From assembly GCA_003162255.1 (NCBI GenBank), contig PMMJ01000353.1:1955-7040 (forward strand): a stretch of 5,086 nucleotides of DNA, given 5' to 3'. A program made the position numbers and the translations under genes. Origin of the DNA: Acidobacteriaceae bacterium (GTDB lineage: Bacteria; Acidobacteriota; Terriglobia; Terriglobales; Acidobacteriaceae). Position 1 is the stretch's first letter; each line of letters starts with the position of its first letter. The notes beneath the pieces are model-generated. The model searched no databases, had not been told where the DNA came from, and saw only the letters and a program-made list of their open reading frames with translations. Positions 1 through 5,086 of this stretch are shown piece by piece.

Positions 1-30
1 GTGTGGGAGAGTAGGTAGTTGCCAGGCATT
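1..30 (+). rRNA. rrf: 5S ribosomal RNA, 3' end only
   Basis: The first ~30 bases match the 3' end of bacterial 5S rRNA. They include the GAGAGTAGG segment (helix IV/loop E side) followed by TTGCCAGGCAT, the 3' strand of terminal helix I, which in E. coli 5S reads CTGCCAGGCAT. Most of the gene lies to the left of the window, so the 5' strand of helix I cannot be checked. The exact 3' end is placed at 29-30 by comparison with E. coli and may be off by a base or two. A strong terminator hairpin starts only a few bases later, as expected for the last gene of an rRNA operon. Confidence 0.88.
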
Positions 31-32
31 AA

Positions 33-78
33 TAAAGGCCACACTCAGAAATGAGCGTGGCCTTTTCCGTTTTTCTTG
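33..78. terminator. Intrinsic terminator after 5S rRNA, probably bidirectional
   Basis: A hairpin has left arm 34-47 (AAAGGCCACACTCA), a GAAA loop at 48-51 and right arm 52-65. It forms 13 pairs with a single A-C mismatch (43/56). On the + side it is followed by TTTT, then CCG, then TTTTT, a good U-tract for ending the rRNA transcript. Read on the - strand, the same mismatch becomes a G-U wobble and the stem runs into TTTATTAAT. It could therefore also terminate the convergent gene that ends at 106. Termination on the + strand is well supported; use on the - strand is inference. Confidence 0.85.
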
Positions 79-105
79 CACGCATCCCTTCCGGTGCTTC
101 GGGCC

Positions 106-1533
106 TCATGCTTCTTCAAGGGTCGTTTCGCCTAAGTCGCCTGCCGCGCGATCGCCGATCAGTTTTATAGTTGCCCTGCCGATCTGCGGCCCCAGTTCCA
201 AAAGGCGAGGTCCATAAGCAAAATAGTCGAGGTTTCGGGCCGCCGACCTCATCTCTTTCTCGCCTTGGAATACACGCATGCATGCCGCCGAAACGAGGGA
301 CGACGCCAACTGCGGACTGTCCAACAACTTGGACATTCCTACTTCTTCATCGCCGCTGACCACATAGACTGCGTTCTTGCTGGCCCTAGCTGCCAGAATC
401 CGAGGGTCGGTGTCCGCCAGTTTGGACTTCAATTGTTGGAATCCCCAGTAGAAGTTTGGCGGCTGCGCATAACCTTTCCACTTGCGATGCCATTTCTCTA
501 GAAGCCACTCGCAGAATTCACTTCCCAACAAAACGGACATTCGAATAAGCGAATGAATCTCTGGGCTTCTCGGGCGCAGATACAGTTCGGCAAGAGCGAC
601 AGCGACAACTTCAGGCGGTAGCGCCAGAACCCAGAAAAGCGCGGGGGCGTAGAGATCGCACAGGGCGCTGTGGAGTAGTACCGACGTGCCCTCGTCGCTC
701 TGCTTGACGTACTGTCTTTCAGCGTATATGCGGTAATAGACTGGCGGACCGAGAAAGAAGTGCCGTTGCCCTCTCGCTAGGACGCGATTGGCGTCGATGA
801 CGTTATTTATCTCATCAAAAATCCCTTCCGACACCTCCTCATGGACGAACGTTCCTACGGTCGATTTGTCTCGTGCTCTGGTTAGTATCACTGGCGTCGC
901 ACTTGGATCGTTGACCACGCGGACCGTGGGCGCAAAAGACGCGGTCCCGTTTTTTTCGCCAGGCCGAACCGCGATAATCTGGGAACCCGCAGGCGCCTGC
1001 ACGACCTTTCTAACACCCTTGATCCATGAGTGCCGAATCACTTCCAGTTGGCGTTCAACCACCGCTCGCAGGTCATCGCTTGTACCCGGTTCGCTTTTGG
1101 CACCATGTCGAAAATAAACGGTTCCAACGCTGAATGCTGTCTTTTGCTTGCCTGTGCCGGTGTCGTAAGTGCCCGGTTTCTGGAACACAATTGGAATGGA
1201 CACTGGCTGGATAACGAACCCATAGAACGTGACGCCGGCCTTCCCGAGTTGCCGAACCTCAAGTTCGATCTGAGTGGAACCGGCGTACCGAGATATTTTG
1301 TTTGCTATATCCGCAGGGTCCAGCTGCGATAAAGCGTCTAAAGAATCTCTCGTAGGGTTGCCAGTACTATCCAAGCCAAAAACAATAATGCCGCCGCCCG
1401 AATTTGCTATGGCGGCAATGTCCTTTATAACCTCGCACCAATCGCCGGCGGAGTTTGGATCAAACCTCTCTTTAAACTCGACATACTTCGACTCGCGTTT
1501 TGCATTTAGGGCTCGCTCTGCGATGTCGGGCAT
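106..1533 (-). CDS. Schlafen AlbA_2 domain-containing putative ATP-binding protein
   Basis: This is a 475-residue protein. Residues ~14-160 look like a Schlafen-type AlbA_2 domain. The signature ESKYVEFK lies at 14-21, the glycine-rich stretch ANSGGGIIVFGLDSTG at 43-58, and the closing VYFRHG...S element at 139-147. This family is often annotated as a putative ATP- or nucleic-acid-binding module of regulators and defence proteins. The remaining ~300 residues are unfamiliar. They contain a conspicuous patch, FDEINNVIDANRVLARGQ (239-256), followed by PVYYRIYAERQ (264-274), and no HTH, transmembrane or nuclease motif that I can see. ATG at 1533 is the only in-frame ATG/GTG/TTG after the upstream stop near 1625, but it has no clear Shine-Dalgarno sequence. 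Hand-counted GC in a sample is ~53%, against ~62% in a holA sample, which hints at acquisition. The biochemical function is unknown. Confidence 0.85.
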   Translation of the reverse strand: MPDIAERALNAKRESKYVEFKERFDPNSAGDWCEVIKDIAAIANSGGGIIVFGLDSTGNPTRDSLDALSQLDPADIANKISRYAGSTQIELEVRQLGKAGVTFYGFVIQPVSIPIVFQKPGTYDTGTGKQKTAFSVGTVYFRHGAKSEPGTSDDLRAVVERQLEVIRHSWIKGVRKVVQAPAGSQIIAVRPGEKNGTASFAPTVRVVNDPSATPVILTRARDKSTVGTFVHEEVSEGIFDEINNVIDANRVLARGQRHFFLGPPVYYRIYAERQYVKQSDEGTSVLLHSALCDLYAPALFWVLALPPEVVAVALAELYLRPRSPEIHSLIRMSVLLGSEFCEWLLEKWHRKWKGYAQPPNFYWGFQQLKSKLADTDPRILAARASKNAVYVVSGDEEVGMSKLLDSPQLASSLVSAACMRVFQGEKEMRSAARNLDYFAYGPRLLELGPQIGRATIKLIGDRAAGDLGETTLEEA

Positions 1534-1568
1534 TTCGTGAAGATCAGCCGAGCCGATTCTACTGTACG

Positions 1569-1600
1569 CGACAGCGCGCGCGGTAGCGGGTCCGTTGTCG
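1569..1600. other. Stem-loop in the AlbA_2 leader
   Basis: CGACAGCG (1569-1576) can pair with CGTTGTCG (1593-1600) across a GC-rich loop of 16 bases. As + strand RNA this gives 8 pairs with one G-U; as - strand RNA it gives 7 pairs with one A-C mismatch. It lies 36-67 bases upstream of the AlbA_2 start codon, where a leader structure or operator could act. No protein or ligand can be assigned, and an 8-base arm in GC-rich DNA can arise by chance. Confidence 0.25.
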
Positions 1601-1618
1601 ATACATAATCGAAATTTA

Positions 1619-1647
1619 TTGACTTACAACCCACCGAGCGCGACAAT
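1619..1647 (+). promoter_or_regulatory. Possible sigma70-like promoter facing right
   Basis: TTGACT (1619-1624, 5 of 6 to consensus) and GACAAT (1642-1647, 4 of 6) are separated by exactly 17 bases within an AT-rich patch. It points towards the 3' end of holA. The only downstream coding option is a 25-codon ATG frame at 1675-1752. No comparably good pair was found on the - strand for the AlbA_2 gene; the best was TTGTAA with a poor -10. The pair may be a chance match. Confidence 0.25.
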
Positions 1648-1756
1648 AGAAAGTCTGATTGGGGTAGTTTCGAGATGTGTCCTTCCACCAAGACGCACCT
1701 CGAAGCTGCCCCAAAACCATTTTCAGCGCTCTTTGACAACGTAACTCGTTGATTCT

Positions 1757-1811
1757 GGAAGAATTTACCCGCAAGTCCTTTAAACCCAAAGATCTAGCGG
1801 GAATTTCCTCC
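1757..1811 (-). terminator. Long imperfect hairpin, possible operon terminator
   Basis: On the - strand, GGAGGAAATT (1811-1802) pairs with AATTCTTCC plus a flanking base (1766-1757) with one G-U and one mismatch. Then CCCGC (1801-1797) pairs with GCGGG (1772-1768) after a one-base bulge. Beyond an internal loop, TCTTT (1792-1788) pairs with AAGGA (1780-1776) with one G-U. That makes about 19 pairs around a loop near GGGTTTA. Both non-Watson-Crick positions are wobbles only in the - strand RNA, which suggests that this is the transcribed strand. It lies ~87 bases after the holA stop. No clean U-tract follows, so a plain terminator role is uncertain; a small structured RNA or repeat element is the alternative. 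Confidence 0.4.
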
Positions 1812-1834
1812 TAACCCAATGATTCTAATAGATA

Positions 1835-1849
1835 GGGGGGAGGGGGGGG
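1835..1849 (+). repeat. G-tract of 6 + 8 with one interrupting A
   Basis: GGGGGG, A, GGGGGGGG is an almost pure guanine run on the + strand, and therefore a cytosine run in the transcript of the holA operon. It sits ~50 bases after the holA stop. Such tracts slip during replication and are error-prone in sequencing, so the exact length may vary. It is outside any coding frame that I accept, so phase variation of a protein is not implied. Confidence 0.8.
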
Positions 1850-1897
1850 CCAGTACCAATCAGTAAACATAGTCGAATCCAGAAGTCAGGCTCGCCC

Positions 1898-3025
1898 TCA
1901 TACTGGCAGTTCGTCCTGCATCCATCCGCCGGCGCTCTCAACCTTCGCTTCTCCCGCGAGGTCCAGAACCAATCTTTCCAGGATCAGCCGCTTGCCGGGA
2001 GGATTCGACCGCAGCGCCAAGTCAGCTTTCGCTACCAGGCGGATGGAGCGCGTCAGTTCCCGTTTCGACTTATAGCGCCGCGCCTGCCGGATGATATCGT
2101 CGGCGGCAAACGGCGGCACGCGAAATCCCTGCCACAATGCCGCCCACAGCATGCGCTGGTCGCGCACGTTACGCTCCAGGATGACCAGCATCTGGCGAAA
2201 AGTTTTGGCCAGCATGTAGAGATGGCCGATGGCAGCTTCCTCGCCGTCGCCGGTTGAAAGCAGCGCATCGAGGACTTCGAGGGCGCGCACTCGGTCCTTG
2301 GCGGAAATCGCATCGGTCAACTCATAGAGCGACCGCTGTTTCGCGGCAAGTACCATGGTTTCGACATCGGCGAGCGTGATTTGTTTCTTTTCGCCGGCGT
2401 ACAGGATCAGCTTTTCCAGTTCGTTTGAGACCATCATCATGTCGGCGCCCAGAGCGTCGACTAACTCGCGGGCGCCGTCGGCGTCGATCTTGACTTCGCG
2501 TGTAAGGCAGTACTCGCCAATCCAGCGGACGGCTTCACCCTCTTGCACGCGAGATAGTTCCACGATGCCGCAGAACCGGCCCAGGTCTTCGCGGATCTTC
2601 TGGTAACGGTCCTTGTCCGTCATTTCCATGCGGCGGGCGTCGGCGGGAATGCTGATGTGATCGGCGACAAAAATCAGGAGCGCATCGGGATTGGGATTCT
2701 TGCAGTAGGCTTCGATGGCTCCGATTTTCTCCTCGTTCGAACCGCGGCCAAACAGGGTCTTCACTCCGCGCACGAAGAACACCTGAAAGGGCGCCATCAG
2801 CGAGGGCGTGCGGGCGCGGTCCAGCACTTCGTTAAGCGAAGTTTCGGCGAGATCGAACTCGAACAAACCGAAGTCCCGCGAGTCGGGCGCGACCAGGTGA
2901 TCGAGAATGGCATCGCGGCAGCGCTTGCGAAAGAACGCTTCGTCGCCAACCAGGACATAAGCAGGCTTCAGCTTGCGCGACTCCAGTTCGGAGAGAAAGC
3001 GGTCGGCCTGAGTGAAGGCGCGCAT
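1898..3025 (-). CDS. holA: DNA polymerase III subunit delta
   Basis: HolA is the delta subunit of the clamp loader, which opens the beta sliding clamp and helps load it onto primed DNA. The protein has 375 residues, a little longer than the ~343 of E. coli. Family hallmarks appear in order. The degenerate P-loop region PAYVLVGDEAFF is at 21-32. The clamp-contacting area TPSLMAPFQVFFVRGVK is at 73-89. A beta-strand LIFVADHI is at 117-124. The conserved NELEKLILYAG is at 201-211 and the SLYELTDAIS start of the C-terminal collar at 232-241. The absence of a true Walker A is normal for delta. The ATG lies 5 bases after the lptE stop; GGAGG, 13 bases upstream inside the lptE end, is a rather distant ribosome binding site. 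It is the last gene of the operon. Confidence 0.95.
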   Translation of the reverse strand: MRAFTQADRFLSELESRKLKPAYVLVGDEAFFRKRCRDAILDHLVAPDSRDFGLFEFDLAETSLNEVLDRARTPSLMAPFQVFFVRGVKTLFGRGSNEEKIGAIEAYCKNPNPDALLIFVADHISIPADARRMEMTDKDRYQKIREDLGRFCGIVELSRVQEGEAVRWIGEYCLTREVKIDADGARELVDALGADMMMVSNELEKLILYAGEKKQITLADVETMVLAAKQRSLYELTDAISAKDRVRALEVLDALLSTGDGEEAAIGHLYMLAKTFRQMLVILERNVRDQRMLWAALWQGFRVPPFAADDIIRQARRYKSKRELTRSIRLVAKADLALRSNPPGKRLILERLVLDLAGEAKVESAGGWMQDELPV

Positions 3026-3030
3026 CGGCG

Positions 3031-3570
3031 TCAGTAAACCTCCAGGATATTGGCCACCAGGGTGCGCGCGAAATCCCGCGACAGGCGATTGACGGCCGGA
3101 GAATCTTCTTGAAAAAAACTGGGGAGATCGCTCGATATTTCGTACTGGTCGTGAAAAAGATAGGAAGGATTCTCGAAGAGCACTTTGCCATGACGGTCGG
3201 TCAGTTTCACCTGCACGCTCACCGTGATCAGGGCGCTGACGGCGCGTCCGGTGGTGGAATCGTAAACCAGCGGGCTCGCCGATGCCGAGAGAACTGTCGC
3301 CTTCAGCACCGCGTCCGCGTCGCCGTTCGCCTCATGGATGACATGGTACTGCGTGCGGGCGTTGAATTCGCGCACGACGGCGTCGGTCAGCAGTTGCTCG
3401 ATGCGAAACGTCTGGCTGTGACTCACGAAGCCGGGAATCGCGATGGTGCGGATATTTTGCGGCAGTTCGATTGCATTTCCAGCCGTGTGGTAGCCGCAGC
3501 CGGACAATATCGATATCGATGTCGACGCCAGGACAGCTCCGAGCGCCACGGTCGCCGTCCATCGACTCAT
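3031..3570 (-). CDS. lptE: LPS-assembly lipoprotein LptE
   Basis: This protein has 179 residues from the ATG at 3570. LptE is the outer-membrane lipoprotein that plugs the LptD barrel and helps insert lipopolysaccharide into the outer leaflet. The N-terminus is a lipoprotein signal: MSRW, a hydrophobic stretch at ~6-21, then the lipobox LSGC with the lipidated cysteine at residue 25. The mature part begins GYHTAG and contains a family-typical NIRTIAIPGF segment, then a beta-rich body with DADAVLKATVLSASAS and VSVQVKLTDRHGKVLFENPSY. A longer in-frame start at 3669 would add 33 residues that destroy the signal peptide. The 3570 start has GAGGT 8 bases upstream and overlaps the preceding stop in an ATGA, so it is preferred. 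LptE sequences diverge strongly, so the call rests on lipobox, length and pattern. Confidence 0.88.
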   Translation of the reverse strand: MSRWTATVALGAVLASTSISILSGCGYHTAGNAIELPQNIRTIAIPGFVSHSQTFRIEQLLTDAVVREFNARTQYHVIHEANGDADAVLKATVLSASASPLVYDSTTGRAVSALITVSVQVKLTDRHGKVLFENPSYLFHDQYEISSDLPSFFQEDSPAVNRLSRDFARTLVANILEVY

Positions 3571-4634
3571 TGAATCTGACCTCGCGGGCGGGATGCGGTC
3601 ATGGTCTCGGCGCATTCGACCGCGGTCAGAGCGGCAACCCGCAGGTTGTCGGTAGTCGCCCAGATCCACACGCCATTCGGGTGATTCGCATCGATGGTCA
3701 GTGAGACCAGGATGTCGCCCTGACCAGCCGCGCTCACACTGGTGGGAGTATCTTCCGGGCTGCCGCTCACCACCACGTGCTCTCCCGCCAGGGCTTGCGA
3801 AAAATCCGCCATCGCGATTGGCTTCTCGATCTCCAGGTAAATCGAAAAACCGTGTCCGTGGAAGACAGGCGCCTGTAGCACCTGCAACGAAGGCTCCACG
3901 GCGCTGCGGGCGATCTGCCGGTAGTGCTTGCGGATTCTCTGCGACACGGCTTCGAGCGCCAGTTCAGATCTCTGTCCGTAGCGCGGCACCATGTTGAAGG
4001 CTACCTGGATGTCGAACACATTCTTGGGCAGTTCGTGGAAGGAGAGCAGATTCACGGTTTGCTCGTGCAGTTCGTCCATCCCCTTCTGGCCGTTCTCCGA
4101 CGCCGGCTCAAACACGGTCGCGACCATGCGCTCGATTTTGGCGGCCTTCTCGCTGCGTAAGGCGAGTAGCGCGAGAACCGTGGCTGCGGGATGGGCGACC
4201 ACCACCGGGCCCGGTTGCAACTCCGGAGCAATGGGCTGGCCGGTCTGGCGCTCGATCCAGGGCGAACGGACCGACGCTCCCTCTTCATCTTCCAGTGCGT
4301 ATGAGAGATCCACGATGGTATCGCCCTGGTCAAGCGCCGCCTTCCAGTTATTGCGCGTGGAGCGTGGGTCGGAAGCGAAGAAGGTGAAGTCCACGCGCTC
4401 GAACTGTTCCGAGCGAATACTCTGGATGAAACTGATCTCGTCGCCGACCGCTTCCAGTTGGCCGAGAGACTCGTCGTCGTCGAGCAACCGGACATCGACG
4501 GCGGGGAAATTGCGTTCGCGCAGGATTTCGGCGATCTCTTTTCCCTTGAGTGAGGCCGCGCCAACGACAGCCACGCGATACAGGTTGGTGCCACGGGAAT
4601 CGGCCTGCGCGCCGGATTTCGAAAGCGGAGTCAT
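3567..4634 (-). CDS. Aspartate-semialdehyde dehydrogenase-family protein, Usg-like, catalytic Cys lost
   Basis: This 355-residue protein has the ASADH/ArgC fold. The N-terminal Rossmann segment is YRVAVVGAASLKGKEI at 19-34. The C-terminal dimerisation domain includes VAFNMVPRYG (211-220), APVFHGHGF (255-263) and WATTDNLRVAALTAVE (325-340). These last elements resemble E. coli Usg (AFNMLP, SPVFYGH, SVADNVRFGGALMAV). The active-site motif NPxCT is HPAAT at 148-152, so alanine 151 stands where the nucleophilic cysteine should be. The usual QAxSGAG reads EPASENG (176-182), and the GATG of the nucleotide loop reads GAAS. Histidine 261, in the place of the acid/base residue, is kept. It is therefore unlikely to make aspartate semialdehyde, and its real role is unknown. 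Both ends overlap neighbours by 4 bases (ATGA). No close Shine-Dalgarno precedes its ATG, so translation probably depends on coupling to pssA. Confidence 0.85.
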   Translation of the reverse strand: MTPLSKSGAQADSRGTNLYRVAVVGAASLKGKEIAEILRERNFPAVDVRLLDDDESLGQLEAVGDEISFIQSIRSEQFERVDFTFFASDPRSTRNNWKAALDQGDTIVDLSYALEDEEGASVRSPWIERQTGQPIAPELQPGPVVVAHPAATVLALLALRSEKAAKIERMVATVFEPASENGQKGMDELHEQTVNLLSFHELPKNVFDIQVAFNMVPRYGQRSELALEAVSQRIRKHYRQIARSAVEPSLQVLQAPVFHGHGFSIYLEIEKPIAMADFSQALAGEHVVVSGSPEDTPTSVSAAGQGDILVSLTIDANHPNGVWIWATTDNLRVAALTAVECAETMTASRPRGQIQ

Positions 4635-5086
4635 GGAGTTTGCGATGCCTCAGGATACACCGGAGGCGCAGGCGAAGTCCTACGATGGAAGATCCACTGC
4701 AATCGCCAGAGAACGCCAGAAGCCATGTATAGAATCGCGATGGCGAAAAGCGCCGGCCGGGAAAAGTACCAGATCGATGCGATCAGCACGGCGATCAGAA
4801 TGATCAGGCGGAAGGGATGGCGTGAACGAAAATCAATGTCTTTGAAGCTGTAGAAACGCCACGTGCTGACCATCAGATAACCGACCACGACGACCATCAG
4901 CATCCAGCTCATCGACGTCCACCACGAAGTTATGGGCGCTCCGGCGGAATAGTGAACCACCGCGGCAATTACTCCCGCCCCAGCCGGAATCGGCATGCCC
5001 ACGAAATACTTCTTTCCAGGACGTCCCGGATTCGAAGGCTCCGGGTTTTTCGCAATGTTGAAGCGTGCCAGACGGCTCGCGCCCGC
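4631..5086 (-). CDS. pssA: CDP-diacylglycerol--serine O-phosphatidyltransferase, 3' part (5' end outside window)
   Basis: The reading frame stays open to the right edge, so only the last 151 residues are present. PssA condenses CDP-diacylglycerol with serine to give phosphatidylserine in the inner membrane, the precursor of phosphatidylethanolamine. The visible part starts with SRLARFN, typical of the segment just after the catalytic CDP-alcohol phosphotransferase motif. It continues with VGMPIPAGAG, close to the PssA hallmark GLPIPAAAG, and LMVSTWRFYSFKDIDFR. Hydrophobic membrane segments are seen at visible residues ~33-48, 60-74, 93-108 and 111-126, followed by a basic, proline-rich tail. 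The aspartates of the catalytic motif would lie outside the window and cannot be checked. A GTG at 5002 is internal, not a start. The stop overlaps the next gene's ATG by 4 bases. Confidence 0.9.
   Translation of the reverse strand, partial: AGASRLARFNIAKNPEPSNPGRPGKKYFVGMPIPAGAGVIAAVVHYSAGAPITSWWTSMSWMLMVVVVGYLMVSTWRFYSFKDIDFRSRHPFRLIILIAVLIASIWYFSRPALFAIAILYMASGVLWRLQWIFHRRTSPAPPVYPEASQTP

Larger units (their letters stand above)
1534..1897. other. Intergenic spacer between holA and the AlbA_2 gene
   Basis: This 364-base spacer separates the end of the holA operon from the AlbA_2 gene. It is visibly AT-richer than its surroundings; positions 1741-1800 count to about 42% GC by hand. It holds a small stem-loop near 1569-1600, a + strand promoter-like pair at 1619-1647, a long imperfect hairpin at 1757-1811 and a G-tract at 1835-1849. 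A 77-codon TTG-started frame on the - strand (1739-1506) overlaps the AlbA_2 start, but it has no ribosome binding site or recognisable protein character. I see no convincing gene here. Confidence 0.7.

Noticed and set aside
1506..1739. A 77-codon frame on the - strand upstream of and overlapping the AlbA_2 start
   Set aside because: It begins with TTG without a ribosome binding site, overlaps the next start by 28 bases out of frame, and its residue content looks random.
1860..1895. A tRNA-like fragment or attachment site suggested by GTCGAATCC in the spacer
   Set aside because: No acceptor stem or pairing T-arm surrounds it, no integrase is nearby, and no direct repeat of it was found at the other side of the AlbA_2 gene.
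2657..3037. A 126-codon frame on the + strand opposite holA
   Set aside because: It lies wholly within well-supported holA (and its start), lacks recognisable motifs, and is best explained as a mirror frame.
3031..3669. The longer 212-residue version of lptE
   Set aside because: The extra 33 residues are charged and read through the end of the upstream gene in another frame. The lipoprotein signal and the Shine-Dalgarno fit the start at 3570.
3991..4803. A 270-codon frame on the + strand opposite the Usg-like gene and the pssA end
   Set aside because: It is Ser/Arg-rich low-complexity translation, the typical shadow of a GC-rich gene on the other strand. The opposing genes have clear family motifs.
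1..5086. CRISPR array, insertion sequence or toxin-antitoxin module
   Set aside because: No regularly spaced repeats, terminal inverted repeats with a transposase, or paired small genes were seen on either strand.

Overview
The window reads as chromosome of a Gram-negative, moderately GC-rich bacterium. An LptE-type outer-membrane lipoprotein implies an LPS-bearing envelope. The run pssA, Asd/Usg-like protein, lptE, holA on one strand is the kind of neighbourhood I associate with Acidobacteriota (Terriglobia, soil relatives of Koribacter). That taxonomic placement is inference from recollected gene order and protein style, not a database result.

Layout from left to right. The first ~30 bases are the 3' end of a 5S rRNA gene on the + strand, so an rRNA operon ends here. 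A strong hairpin follows at about 34-65, with T-runs on the + side and a T-rich flank on the - side; it probably terminates transcription from both directions. Next is a 475-residue protein on the - strand (106-1533) with an N-terminal Schlafen-type AlbA_2 domain and a long C-terminal part that I do not recognise. A 364-base, AT-richer spacer (1534-1897) holds a long imperfect hairpin, a G-tract and weak promoter-like sites.

From 1898 to the right edge lies a tightly packed - strand operon. In transcription order it is pssA (phosphatidylserine synthase, 5' part outside the window), an aspartate-semialdehyde-dehydrogenase-fold protein that has lost its catalytic cysteine (Usg-like), lptE (LPS-assembly lipoprotein) and holA (DNA polymerase III delta subunit). 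The first two junctions are 4-base ATGA overlaps and the lptE-holA gap is 5 bases, so co-transcription and translational coupling are likely. The operon joins inner-membrane phospholipid synthesis, outer-membrane LPS insertion and replication clamp loading. Its promoter lies beyond the right edge.

I found no CRISPR array, transposase, integrase or complete novel multi-gene system. The best leads are the AlbA_2 protein with its unassigned C-terminal region, sitting next to the rRNA operon; the dead-enzyme Asd paralogue in a lipid/LPS operon; and the structured spacer at 1757-1811.
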